Origin: Massospora cicadina
Lineage: Eukaryota > Entomophthoromycota > Entomophthoromycetes > Entomophthorales > Entomophthoraceae
Direction: 5' to 3'
Length of the DNA stretch: 64,000 nucleotides
Assembly: GCA_022478985.1 (NCBI GenBank)
Contig: JAKSZP010006698.1
Span: 1 to 64,000 of the forward strand
Under the pieces are notes generated by a model. That model was given only the letters and a program-made list of their open reading frames with translations, was not told the origin of the DNA and ran no database searches. The number at the start of each line of letters is the position of its first letter. Within the stretch, counting starts at the first letter, position 1. The position numbers and the translations under genes are program-made. Below are positions 1 to 10,747 of the stretch, piece by piece.

Positions 1-285
1 TGCTTGTTCAGGTTGATCAATTGGTGCTATTGCAAAAGGTTGTGAAACCAAACATTCTAGTATCATTGAAGTGTAGCAGGTCGACCCAGATTGAGGAACC
101 ATGGGCAACACGCCTGAGTTGACAATAGCTCGCCGAATGGACTTGCTTAGCCTTAGGAAGGCTCATCAGTCTGAGGCAGAAAGGCTATTGAGATAACGTT
201 TGTACTAGGTGGAGCGTGAAAAGCCAGACATTGTGACCCAAGAAGAAGGGTACCTGCCACTTATATCCAGTCAAGGTGGGGGAAG
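1..285 (+). pseudogene. 3' end of a Ty3-like internal region, cut by window edge
   Basis: This stretch lies directly upstream of an LTR and ends in a purine-rich tract (aaggtgggggaag, about 273-285), the usual place for the polypurine tract that primes plus-strand DNA synthesis. A short plus-strand reading (VDQLVLLQKVVK near 13-48) resembles the DxVLL segment that precedes the GPY/F module at the end of Ty3 integrases, but stops follow quickly. I infer the decayed C-terminus of an integrase whose remaining element lies left of the window. The position before the LTR is well supported; the protein assignment is weak. Confidence 0.4.
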
Positions 286-1162
286 TGTTGAGTAATTGAC
301 TGGACCTAATTGTCAGATATTCAATAGGGACATAATAAGGTTAGCATGTTTAGAAACTTATTATGGATCATATCAGATATCAGCGATTATGGACCAGGTA
401 TATTCTAAGCTTATGCAAAGCTTAGGATCCACAGCCTAGCGATTTCACTTAATTATATTTGACTATGATGACACGGGCTTGAGGGCTTTTCTGATTAGGT
501 CAGATTTAGATTAAATTTTGACTTAATGACTTGGGCACGTGGGCTTTGTTGGTCTATGTCAAATTAGTTTTTAATATCAGTTGAGTTTTTGATCAAATTA
601 ATTACTAATTAGTGATACAAATCGCCTTGGTATGTGCTGCCAATTGCACGTGAAAGTGAATCAGTTCAGCTATTTTGAAGATGCATATGAAACGCCATCT
701 CAAGAATGATGACGGTGTTTACACCAACCCTGAGGCTGAGCATGATGCCCTGAGTCAAAGTATACATAGACGTCCTTACAAACTTTTACATGGCTAAGTG
801 CCACTGAAAATAAGACGTCATGGGTAAGATGTTGTGAATATTAACCCTATAAATAGCCCTTAAGTTGACACTAATAATAATATATTTCTTCTGCTAGATG
901 AGTTTATAATTTATCTTATAAACTTTTTGCATTAGCACTTCATTCTGTATTAGTTAAGTTTCACTTGGGATCAGTAGGATCAGGGCGGTGTGCCATCGTC
1001 CAAGTGAAATGACAGTGTATATGATTGGAGTATTACCAAGAAGCTATATTAAAAATTTTCTATTCACCATCCTGTCTATTGTCCTCACACAATAGATGCT
1101 CGAAACCACATCCCACCTTTGATGGTGAACCAGCTCTTAGAAGCAGACCCCCAAATTCAACA
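286..1162 (+). repeat. 3' LTR of the element cut by the window edge (same family as solo LTR 28987-29855)
   Basis: The LTR starts tgttgagtaattgactg and ends aaattcaaca (TG...CA), about 877 bp. It aligns along its length with 28987-29855; shared landmarks include atagggacataataa, the block around cctagcgatt, tttgactatgatgaca, and the block around ggatcag..gatcagggc. A polypurine tract directly precedes it, so it is a plus-strand 3' LTR whose 5' partner is outside the window. Confidence 0.8.
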
Positions 1163-1838
1163 GACATTCTTGTGAGGGCTTATGATAAAGAGGCCAATTT
1201 TGATCAATTAACTCTTTAAATACATACTCAACAACTTACACTTTACTATAACTGGAAATTCAAAGACCAAGCGCTACAAAACCAAGGGTTTGTTAACATA
1301 GTGTTTAGATATATCATAGTGACGATTGTAAAATAAGTTGTGGCCTTACTTAGCAATTAACCAACAAAATCAAGTAATCTAAGAATATTTTTGTTAGGGA
1401 CTAATTGTAGTCTACTCACCTTGGTAGGCCATCAACTTATAATAGGGGCTTGTTATGGTCTAAGGGCTTCTAAAATGTTTATACAGCTTGATCTTTTCTC
1501 TGTTCATTCAATCTAATCTTAAAAACATATTGTCATGACAGAATCTATTCTTCCTAAAGATGGAGAAGTTAGGTTCTATTGGCTAATTTATATTATAACC
1601 CTCCTTAGATTAAGAGGGATCAAGCAGTCATTTAGATGCAAATTTTACCAGTTTTGGAAAGCGAACATCTATGATATTAGGATTTGGATAAATTTAGGCT
1701 GGATGACAGTGTAGGCCTTTCTATTTTGTGTGCTAGTTTACTACAAAAACTCTAGGTTATATGAATGCAAAATGACCTAGCCCTATCATTTTAGGTGAGT
1801 ATAATTTCAATTTTTCCAAAGATAGCTTTGATCTGGAA
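1163..1838. other. AT-rich decayed sequence, target of Ty3-A
   Basis: No reading frame or motif can be assigned. It is AT-rich with stops in all frames. Its right edge (tagca, 1839-1843) is the target duplicated by Ty3-A, so before that insertion it was contiguous with 18029 onward, which holds an old plus-strand Ty3 pol remnant. It may be the upstream part of that remnant. Confidence 0.5.
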
Positions 1839-1843
1839 TAGCA

Positions 1844-2385
1844 TGTCAGGATTCCCACCCAAATGGTTGATTTGGATGTGTCAGCTGATTGGAATCGATC
1901 CAAATCTGACAATTTAGCCCAAACTTCAGTCAGGGATAATCCCTGATGAAATTCATTGACTATTAAAGTTACATCAGCATCAACTTATGCGGTCAACTAT
2001 TGCTCCCTTGGAGCAATCTAATTTAGGGTTCAAAACCTATCCATATGGCAAGCAAATCATATTTGACTGAAATAGTTGGTCTACCACAGAATCCCCAAGC
2101 CATATGACATTAAAGATCTAAGCTTGTATGGCTTGCATTTTATTAAGACACCTCCCCAATTTCCTTTATATTGTGGCTAATAAGCTAATTTACTTACATT
2201 CTTTCTCCTTTAAACACTTTTAGTATAAGATTGTAATTTATATGGAATTTCTTCATAGACAGAGTATCTGGTAAAAACTTCTTGATCAAAAGAAGTGTAA
2301 AGGTATTATCCAACACCCTCGAGCATTTGGTCCTCTGACTAATAATAATAAAATGATATGTGGTCATTCACCCATGATCCCAAAA
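1844..2385 (+). repeat. 5' LTR of Ty3-A
   Basis: It begins tgtcaggattcccaccc and aligns with 17474-18023 along its length; shared blocks include tttagcccaaactt, caactattgctccctt, ttgtggctaataagctaat and gtactatccaacaccct (one change). The exact 3' end is blurred because the terminal tggca of the 3' LTR is replaced by caaaa here. Confidence 0.85.
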
Positions 2386-2387
2386 AA

Positions 2388-2405
2388 TGGTGCTCCCTGC
2401 CATGT
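2388..2405 (+). promoter_or_regulatory. Primer-binding site of Ty3-A (degenerate)
   Basis: tggtgctccctgccat just after the 5' LTR matches the first bases of the site shared by the other elements in the window (tggtgctcactacagg), with changes in the second half. It is where a tRNA 3' end would prime minus-strand DNA synthesis. Confidence 0.65.
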
Positions 2406-2460
2406 AAACCTCAAGTTCATGGTGAAAAAATAAAAAATAAAATAAAAAGAAAAGCAACAA

Positions 2461-4357
2461 TGGATACTAATGATTCAGCTTTGGAAATGCTTTGGATTGT
2501 GATTTTATCTGTCTCAGCGATTGGGAAATCAATATACATATAGATGATATGACAGCCAACCGCAATATTTTGTTCCCTCCACCAATAGAGGTGACCCTCC
2601 ATGCTCCATCCGCTAAACAATACAACTTACATCTATCCGACTTCAATGAAGCTCTCCAGCTCCTCTTATCCAGAGCCTTTGTCCCTGGAGGCCTAGCTAG
2701 AAGCAGGCTCTTGCAGTGCCAGCCCCTATGATGAAATTAGCTCAAAATCTTTCTCTTAATATATAACAGGTTGGAGCTGGACGTACAGAATGCTATCTGC
2801 ATCACTTTGTACATCCAACCTTGTACCATCTACTTCAAGTAGTGGGGTCACATCATCAGGAATTTCTCCGCCACATTCAGTTATCAGAGACAATATACTT
2901 GCAGCCATTCCATTTCTACCAATCTGCATCCCAGTTTGACAGTGAAAACCAAAATGCTATATTGGAAAATTTGCATCTTATTGATGAGATACAAGATGGT
3001 CTAACCTTCCTGGAATAAGGAGTCATGAGGTACATTTGGATTGAACTCAATTATTTGTTTTAGTCAACTAGAGGCTATTACCCATAACCAGGTTTTAGAT
3101 TGTACCCACAAAGTATGATCTGAATTTGATAACTTTATCACCTCTGTGGATGAACGCCTCCAATCATTGGAGGAAATGCTATGAATTATGGGATGGTCAG
3201 AATAGCCTACATTCTTCAGGGCCTTAAGGAGTACCCAGTGAGCGCAGACCCCTTGGTTATGATGGACGTGATGGTAAGCATTGACCCCTGGTTGTTATGG
3301 ACAGGATGGTGAACGAGAACCCCCTGGTCATGACTTACAAGTTGGTGGATGGGATTCCCTGGGACAAGAGGACCTCCAGGACCCAACATTGACCCATTAA
3401 TCCCCAGTGAACGCCTCTAGGCGTTAAAACAACAAGTAAAAAAGTCTTGATGTCCAATTGGGACGTGTCACCTAAGCTGCCCAACTTAAATGGGATGGCT
3501 TTACCCTCTCCCCCAAAGTTTCCTTACCTGCTCATCATGAACGCCTTGGGACCTTAGCGCCCTATAATTCTGTAGTGCATGGATTGGAGCAAAGTGTGCT
3601 CTCCACCAAACAGCATCAACTTAAACTTGAAGCTGCCAATACCACTTTAGAAACGAAATGCAGCAATCAAATCAATTTGTCACCACAAAATTGGCTCTTA
3701 GTGACACTCATGAACAAGTCAATCTAATAATAGACAATATTTACAATCTGCAGAGTCAAGTGGATGCACTTTAACTTCAAACGTATTCCTGAGATATCAT
3801 TTCTTTGTTAGGTAAAAACGCAGTCCCAGTATTGGACCATGTCATTTGCCTCCAACCCCCAAGTTATACATAAAAACCTTTATCAAAGAAAAATATGTCA
3901 AAGGGAGGGGAGTATTCTCGCTTTCTTATATTGCTATTAAAGCTCTATGGAGGAAGCGACCGTTTTTATTGGCTTAAATACTTAATGAATTGTCTTAGTC
4001 ACATGGCCCAAGATATTATGGTCCTCCATCTGATGCATTGCCGTACTTGGACTGATGCCAAGACTGTCTTGCTCTGAAAATTTAGGAGCGACCTTACCCT
4101 ATCCAACCAAAAACAGACCTTCATGGGCATCAGCTTTGATTGGGGGAAAACTATTTATGGATTCACCCACCGTTTTTACCTTGAGGCTCAAACTCTGGTT
4201 GCAGGGAATCGTCTTATATTAGATGATGCTATCAACACTTCGTTCTTGACATTTCTAGATATGCCTAATATATTACTTTGTCTAAAAGCAGCGAATCCAA
4301 CTTGACATCCCTCCTCCATATTAAGAAGCTATATTCTAAATTTTTTGCCAAAATACA
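2461..4357 (+). pseudogene. Ty3-A gag, 5' part, with collagen-like tract
   Basis: The first usable ATG after the primer-binding site is at 2461. The reading then hops frames: 2461-2543, 2492-2731, 2821-3018, and later pieces at 3895-4077 and 4123-4305, separated by stops and indels. Around 3248-3396 one frame reads repeated Gly-X-Y-like triplets (GYD-GRD, YGQDGE, then GFPGTRGPPGP), equivalent to the cleaner tract in Ty3-B. Around 3895-4305 the pieces resemble the capsid-type region of Ty3 Gag (compare Ty3-B 28261-28653). Gag would form the virus-like particle. The frame is cut at 4357 by a nested element and resumes at 7024 with the zinc knuckle. Confidence 0.65.
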
Positions 4358-5512
4358 TGTTGGATTTTTACCCAGGTGATACTCCTAACATATAAATGAA
4401 ATTTTTGTGGTAATTATCCAGGGCTATTGCCAATTAGTTTTTTTAATTTTAAATCATTATTTAATGATATTACCCGATTTGAGCTTTCCATTTAGTTAGT
4501 CAAACTGTCTTAATCTGCAGGAACAATAAAGTATAAGGGAATTGTCCCCAATAGAAAAATTTGTGTCTTGACACTTGCAACTGAGACCAAAGATATTGAG
4601 ATGATTAATAACATCAATTAAGATGTCATATTGCTTAAATTTAACATCTAGAGTATTGGGAAACAATCCCAATAGAGTTTTTAGTCAATTTTGAAAACAG
4701 AAACTTGTGCTGAGGTTGTTGAATCATTTAATATTTATTAAATAATATTGAATTGCATATTGACTTTATGAGACTAGTGGGAATAATACCTGACAGAATT
4801 TTGGTTAAATTAAAACTGAAGACTTATGCTGAGGTTGTCAATATATAGAATTATTAAAGATTATAACAAATTGAGGATTGTGTAATCAGGACATTTAAGG
4901 ATGACGAGTACCACCAGTGAGAGTGCTGATGAATGCTAAGCAGGGAGAATCACCAGTGAGTGCTGACAATGCTGGCAATAAATGCCAATGATGCGGATAG
5001 GCAAGAAATGCATAAAAATAGTTTGACTCCCTCTTGGAAAAATAAGATCTTTTGTTTGCCTTAATTTATTAAGTTTTTAGTTGATAGGTTAGGTTAGCTT
5101 AGCTTGTAGAAGTGAGACTTACGATCCCAAAAGGTTAGGTGCTTGATTAAAACATCTGGAGTGATTGGTGCAACCAAATACCGATCTTGAACCAGATAGA
5201 AACCCCATGAGAACTTGAGCAACTAGAAGCACCATGATGAAATAGGAGGATTGAAGGGGAGAAACACTAAGGAAATTGATAAAGCTGATGAGCCAAAATC
5301 ATTAGACAAGTCCCAAAGAGGAACTTTGAGCCATAATGAGTGGTCAAGCCTCAGAAGAGAAGTTGTTGGCCTGCTGGGTTGGTCAGTTGCCCTGCAGATT
5401 TGTAGGGAAAGGTCACCGATGATTCTTAAAGTTCAACGGCCAGCAGTCTTCAACTGTTTGTCATGGCACACTTGTAGAGTCACCTATCATTGAGAATGAA
5501 AAATTCTCATCA
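4358..5512 (+). repeat. 5' LTR of the nested non-autonomous element
   Basis: It starts tgttggatttttacccagg and ends ttctcatca immediately before the primer-binding site. It aligns with 5770-7023 through shared segments such as gccaattagtttt, agagtgctgatgaat, aagcagggagaatcacca and gtcacctat.attgagaatga. It differs from its partner by many transitions and small indels, so it is not recent. Confidence 0.78.
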
Positions 5513-5513
5513 A

Positions 5514-5531
5514 TGGTGCTCACTACAGGGG
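5514..5531 (+). promoter_or_regulatory. Primer-binding site of the nested element
   Basis: tggtgctcactacagggg directly follows the 5' LTR. It is identical to the sites of Ty3-B and Ty3-C and nearly so to Ty3-D, so all would use the same tRNA primer. Confidence 0.8.
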
Positions 5532-5769
5532 GGCTTTGTTTTATGTCGCTAAATTAGCTTGAGTTTTAGTTAGGAGGTGGCAAAAGCCATTGGAATTTTG
5601 GGGGGGAGGATGCCGCCATCAGAACCTTATTTCAACTTTTAGTTTCTGACGCCTTTTGGAAATGGGGGAAAGAGTCAAAAAACTCCCAACCATCGCGTTG
5701 ATGATGTTTTGGAACGCTGAAAATGGTGGAGTCATGCTTGAGGAATATTATCTGGTTAACTTGGGGATA
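5532..5769 (+). other. Interior of the non-autonomous element, no coding capacity
   Basis: About 240 bp with G-rich runs (ttttgggggggaggatg near 5595-5612; gaaatgggggaaagag near 5658-5673). No reading frame is supportable. It presumably keeps the leader, packaging and polypurine signals of its autonomous parent. Confidence 0.55.
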
Positions 5770-7023
5770 TGTTGGATTTTTTAGCCAGGTAAAATTAGTG
5801 TAATAATTAAATTAAGGATGATTGCCAATTAGTTTTCTAACTTTAATTTATTATTTGATGATATTAACCCCAATTTTTGCTCCCAATTCTGCTGGGTTGA
5901 GCTGTCTTTATCAGCGGGATCAAGAAAGTTCAGGGATTGTCCCCTGATAGGAAATTGGTGGGCCTTGACACTGGCGAATGAGGCAAAAGAGGCTGATGTA
6001 ATAAATATAAATTAAGATGGCAAATTTCTTAAATTTAATGTCAAAATTTATTGGGAACAATCCTGATAGAGTTTATAGTCATTTTGACACTAGCGACTTA
6101 TGCTGAAGATTTCAAACCATTTAATATTGATTAAATAAATTTTGAATTGAATTTATTTTCATGAGATTATTAGGAATAATCTCTGACAGCTTTTTGGTTA
6201 AATTGAATACTGGCGACTTATGGTGAAAAAGTCAAACTAATTATATTTATAGTAAAATCACCTTTCCAACTTTAAAAAAAGTATTGGAACTAATCATTTA
6301 TAGCATTTTGGTTAAATTTGACATTAACAGCTTATGCTTGGGATGTTGACATATTTAATTAATTTGGATTATGACAAATTGAAAATCAATGTAATCATGG
6401 ACATTTGAGGATGATGAGTATTTCCAGTGAGAGTGCTGATGAATACTAAGCAGGGAGAATCACCAATGAGTGCTGACGAGGCTAAAAATAAATGACAATG
6501 ATGTGGACTGCAAGAAATGACTATAACTAGTTTGATATCCCTCTTAATGAAATATTTAATCTTTTGTTTGCCCGCACATATTAAGTTTATAATTAACACG
6601 GGTTTGTTTTGCTTGTAGAGGTGGAACAGGAGATCACCAGAATTTAGGTTCTAGGTTAAAACACCTGGAGTAATTGACGCAACCAACTACTGACCTTGAA
6701 CTAGATGGAAACCCCTTGGGACCCTGGGCAATTAGCAACAACAATGATGAACTGGCTAGATTAAAGAGGAGAAACCATAAGGGAGTTAAAAGAAGCAGCT
6801 GAACCTCATTCGTTGGATAAGTCCCAAAGATTACCTCTGAGCCATAACGTGTGGTTAAGCTTCAGAAGGAGAAGTTTTTAGTCTGCTGGGTTGATGGGTT
6901 GTCCTGAAAACTATAGGGAAAGGGCTCCAATGATTGTGAAGGAGCAAGGGCCATCAGTCTTCATACTGTTTGCCTGGCACACTAATGGGGTCACCTATTA
7001 TTGAGAATGATAAATTATCAACA
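5770..7023 (+). repeat. 3' LTR of the nested non-autonomous element
   Basis: It starts tgttggattttttagccagg and ends aaattatcaaca; it is the direct repeat of 4358-5512 and about 100 bp longer because of indels. Target-site pentamer ctaca follows. Confidence 0.75.
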
Positions 7024-7290
7024 CTACATAAACCTGCCAGGTCACTTTGTTATAACAATATGCCATAACCAAGTGTTAACCATTACTCCCCCCAATTCGC
7101 CAACACCTGAATTATACTGCACCTATTGAAAGAGAACCAACCACACTGTGGATTATTGTCATGTAATCCAGCGTAAGTTGGCAAAATATCAGTCAGTATA
7201 GGGCAAGAGGCCTCCTATGCTGACGGAAATCAAGTGCCTCAAAGCCCTTGTTCTAGTTCTAGCTCTATCCCCAGCACTTCGTTTTGTTTT
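7024..7290 (+). pseudogene. Ty3-A gag, 3' part with CCHC zinc knuckle
   Basis: Gag resumes after the nested element. At 7118-7159 the frame reads a nucleocapsid zinc knuckle of the C-X2-C-X4-H-X4-C type (CTY-x-KRTNHTVDYC), but the second Cys codon has become tga. The same motif is intact in Ty3-B (27913-27954). In the family this knuckle binds genomic RNA. The tract after it (about 7200-7290) has no further motif. Confidence 0.72.
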
Positions 7291-7479
7291 GTGTTAGCTT
7301 CCCCTGCAGAAGTTGAAGTATCCTATTATTCAATGAAATAAAAGTCTAAGCTTTCTTACTTTTATGTTGGTCAGTTACCCAAATAAATTTTGACATTCAG
7401 CACTTCTAAGAAATTCAAGAACTGGCATATAAAACTTTCAAATTCCTTGAATAGCCCTGACCTTGGCTGTGGCAGAATA

Positions 7480-7860
7480 CTCCGCTTGCTTTGCTGAAAA
7501 TCCCTAATGTCAATATACTAGCTATTAGTTCCCAGTTAGGATCTTTGGTGGTTTGAGTTGAGTAGTTGTACATAAGGTTTTGGTCGTGGTAATAATTGAC
7601 TCCGGTTCCCCAGTTAATGTTATTTCCTTTTAACTTATCCAAAAGCTAAAAGTGGCTACAGACTTGATCCATGATGCTGAATATGGGATGAAGCAGTATT
7701 TAATCTACTAAGAAAATTGGAGAGTGTTCCGCCTTAACCCTTAGATTTGGGTACTTTTAATTACTGCCCCTGCCATTGCATTATAAAAGAAACTTATGAG
7801 TTGCTTATTATGGTCCAATTGATATAGGAAATTAATTGCATCATCAAACAAAATGAAAGG
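7480..7860 (+). pseudogene. Ty3-A aspartic protease domain
   Basis: At 7592-7624 the frame reads IDSGSPVNVIS, the aspartyl protease active-site loop D-S/T-G with catalytic Asp at 7598-7600; a downstream AEYG at about 7677-7688 matches the EYGTAG segment of Ty3-B. A stop (taa) follows closely after the loop and frames break afterwards. In the family this protease cuts the Gag-Pol polyprotein. The catalytic triplet survives here, whereas it is lost in Ty3-B and Ty3-C. Confidence 0.7.
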
Positions 7861-7965
7861 TACCTGTCCCTACTAGGATATTGGATTCCATTAATTTTAC
7901 ACCCTGTCAAAAGTAAAGGGGCCCCAAAAAAGATGGACATGCCTCATTGAATACCTGTCTTCAAT

Positions 7966-8220
7966 TTGCAAAGTTGTATACCAAGTCTTAGGGGAAAATT
8001 AAGTTACCCCCAGAGGCTGTGGACGCCAAAGAGGAAATCCCTCAGTATGCCCCTCTTTATATCACAATACCCTTTGGCTCATAAGTTTTTGTGGATATGG
8101 GTATTTAGATTATCACCCCTCCTAATCAGATTTTTGGAGCTTAGTGTACATCCAAACCCTTCCATCAAGGAAGTGTTGACCTGCCCAGGGGATTTTGGAT
8201 CAAGCCTATAAAAATCTATA
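7966..8220 (+). pseudogene. Ty3-A linker between protease and RT
   Basis: An open stretch of 81 codons contains NPSIKEVLTCPGDF near its end, matching NPSPKEVLTFPRIL in Ty3-B (26902-27195). In Ty3-B this region runs from protease to RT and contains YIRLLPIGAV; C and D have a parallel linker ending LIPIDEV. Its role is unknown to me; it is a conserved Pol segment between the two enzymes, not a separate gene. Confidence 0.55.
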
Positions 8221-8379
8221 TCTATTCTATTAAAAAAACATAACAACTGAAACCATCCAAGTCCCTTGGAATGGCCCTATTGCTTATGTAAAATTATTTT
8301 TCAAAGAGAATATCTCCGATGTGAGTTGTTACTGATCATTACAGGAACTAGGATTCGATCCCCTACCTACCATAGCTTT

Positions 8380-9140
8380 GGTTGAATTAGAATTGGGGAC
8401 AATATCACCCCTAATGAGCGCCAGAATGTCGAATGCCTCCTTGAGGAGTATGGCGACATTTTATCTTTGAGACCAAGTGACTATGGAAAACTGTCTGGTG
8501 TAATTCATCAAATCAAGACGGAGGCTCACCCTCCATTCAAATCCTGGCCATACATAAATCCAAAGTGAAGGAAAAACTTTGGCCTTAAAGTTACAGCAAC
8601 TATTGAAGTCCAGCTTATTAGTACCTTTCTAAAAGCCCATGGGATTCACCACTCTTATTCATTCAGAAGAAGGATGGTGGCCACCGTGTGGTCATGGATT
8701 ATCACCGCCTCAATTCTATTACTCAAAAAGACAGCTATCCATTGCCATGTATAGATGATTCTTTATGCTTGATGTCAAGGTCCCAATATTTCTCAGCTAT
8801 AGATCTCGCCAGTGGTACTAGCAAGTGAATTTACCACTAGAAGATTGTAAAAAAGTTCTCTTGTCACAAGTGAGCACTATACAAGCCTATTCAAATGCCG
8901 CAGGGATTGTGTAACGGCCCTGCCTCCTTCCAACGCGCCATGGATGGGCTACTCAGCAATTCAAAACGCTCTTGCATGCTAGTTTATCTCTACGGTGATA
9001 CCATGTTTTTGAGAACCTTTAACACACGTCTAGATCACATCAGGCAAGTCTTTCAGTGGTTACAGCAATTGTTGTTAAAACTAAAGTCATCGAATTGCTC
9101 TTTCTTTTAAAGTGAAATGGATTTTTTGGCAATAAGGTTA
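8380..9140 (+). pseudogene. Ty3-A reverse transcriptase domain
   Basis: Fragments in several frames match Ty3 RT: KPMGFTTLIHSEE (about 8635), LNSIT near 8712, and from 8895 MPQGLCNGPASFQRAMDGLL followed by the fingers-palm sequence. The catalytic YxDD should be at 8985-8996, but reads YLYG, so both catalytic aspartates are lost. The following RTFN-x-RLDHIRQVF segment is conserved. Stops and frameshifts precede it. Inactive. Confidence 0.8.
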
Positions 9141-9179
9141 GTAAAGCCAGAATATCTCCAATGGATGACAAAGCTTGGT

Positions 9180-9780
9180 CATTGCAAAGTAAACACCCCT
9201 AAAACTTCTACAAGACGTACAAGTCCTCTTAGGGTTGGTAGGATAATATCAGCAATCAATTCTCCACTTTGCAAACACCTCTGAGCCTCTAAAGTATCTA
9301 TTGAATAAAGGAATACCCTTCCAATGGAAAGAAGAGAAACAGAAGGCCTTTGATCTGCTACGTGTCTATATCTCCCACTCTACAATTCTTATTTTCCCAA
9401 ATTTTTATAAACGCTTTCTCCTCTTTAATTATGCTAGTGATATCGCCATCAGAGCTATACTATCCCAACATGACAAAAAAATTAGTGACCATCCTATCAC
9501 CTACTACAGCAAGACCTTATCTAAATCCAAACGCAATTATAGCATAACGAAATGTAATGCTTTCCAGCCCTACTGGATATTAATAATTTCTGACCTTATA
9601 TATATGGGAATCATTTCACCATCATTACTGATCATGCTTCCTTATGATGGCTACAGAAAATGAAGGCCCTGATGGGAGATTAACGCGATTGACATTAAAA
9701 AACTTAAAACCCATTACTTTTCTATTATATGTCGACCAGGACCTATCTACCAAAATGCAAATTGCTTATTTCAGCTTCCC
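9180..9780 (+). pseudogene. Ty3-A RNase H domain
   Basis: An open reading of 120 codons (9301-9663) carries the RT-RNase H connection (PFQWKEEKQKAFDLL) and the RNase H core (NYASDIAIRAILSQ, then HPITYYSKTLSKSKRNYSI). In active relatives the first of these is xDASxxAxGAxLSQ with catalytic Asp; here the Asp of the DAS triplet is read as Tyr (NYAS). After about 9570 the frame is lost. Confidence 0.78.
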
Positions 9781-9839
9781 ATATTAAATTTACCAGACAC
9801 TGAAGTGGATTGACTCTATGACCTCCTAACCCAATCGCA

Positions 9840-10683
9840 TTTATGGAAGGATGAATCCATGACCCTTCAAAAGAAATTAACAAAAAAATTGGCACATCTT
9901 AAAGCCAAGAACGGTCCATTGTGCAAACTTGTGTCTAAAAAGTTAGTGCCCTATGTACGACTTTCATCTTGAACTGACGTCCTACAAAGGGACATCAGCA
10001 AGTTGGTCATGGGGAATTCAGAAAAAATACCAGCAGTTTAAAACTCTATGTTATTGCTGAGAAATGGTTTTTAAAACAGGATGTATTAGAGTCCTACCTG
10101 ATATCTAAAAGCCAAGCTGAACTAATCCCCAATCATAACATCCAAAGGGTTCCACCCTGTGAACCATTCCACACTATTAGCATCTATGATGTGTGACCTC
10201 TCCCTTGAGCCTCTAATCGTCATTGGTTCCTCCTACTAACCGTGGACCATTTAACTAAGTGGATTATAGCCGTATAAGTACCCTCAGCTTTGGTAAATGC
10301 TATTTATACGTTTTTACATAACTTAATTATCACTCAACATGGGTGCCCTAATATAATACTGTCCAATAACAGCAAAATTTTGTTTGGTGCTGTTGAATGA
10401 TTTAGCCAAATAAATGGGAGACACATGATTCTTTTTTACCCCCTACTATATTGCAACCAATGGAATGGTAGAGCAGTAAAAAGGTGTTTTACTGCAACCC
10501 TCTGGAAATGGCTATGACCGACCCCCTTCACTGGACCCAATATTTGCATAGTACAATATTGGACTATGGAATTAACTATCATTGACTAAGATGTCACTAT
10601 TCCAAGAGTTGTACAACAAAAACTCTATCTGCCTTCTAAAGTACAGGCTATGTTTGATCAAGCCTCTTTCAAAGCCTCTGAAG
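9840..10683 (+). pseudogene. Ty3-A integrase, N-terminal and core part
   Basis: Around 10140-10300 the reading (EPFHTISIYDV..., LLLTVDHLTKWIIAV) matches the integrase core around its first catalytic Asp, which is kept (VDHLTKW). The second should lie in CPxxxxTDNG; here CPNIILSNNS (about 10342-10372) has Asn in place of Asp. The third, normally in NGMVERxNGTL, is damaged. The last readable part (KVQAMFDQASFKASEVTM) is cut at 10683 by the LINE-A target duplication and resumes at 17158. Confidence 0.75.
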
Positions 10684-10747
10684 TCACTATGTGAAGTATT
10701 TTTTTTAGTACTAGATGGTCCCAACCCAAGGGGGGATTCATCGATGT

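Larger units (their letters stand above)
4358..7023 (+). mobile_element. Non-autonomous (TRIM/LARD-like) LTR element nested in Ty3-A gag
   Basis: Two direct repeats of about 1.15 and 1.25 kb (4358-5512 and 5770-7023), both starting tgttggattttt, flank only about 257 bp. The short middle begins with a near-perfect primer-binding site (5514-5531) and ends with tttgg/cttgggga purine-rich sequence before the second repeat. There is no coding capacity between them. The flanking pentamers are ataca (4353-4357) and ctaca (7024-7028), matching at 4 of 5. It therefore looks like a complete terminal-repeat element with a minimal interior that moved using proteins made in trans. An autonomous element with an internal deletion is the alternative. 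Confidence 0.75.

Noticed and set aside
2417..2620. Minus-strand open frame over the Ty3-A leader
   Set aside because: No motif; it overlaps gag start antisense and is AT-rich by chance.
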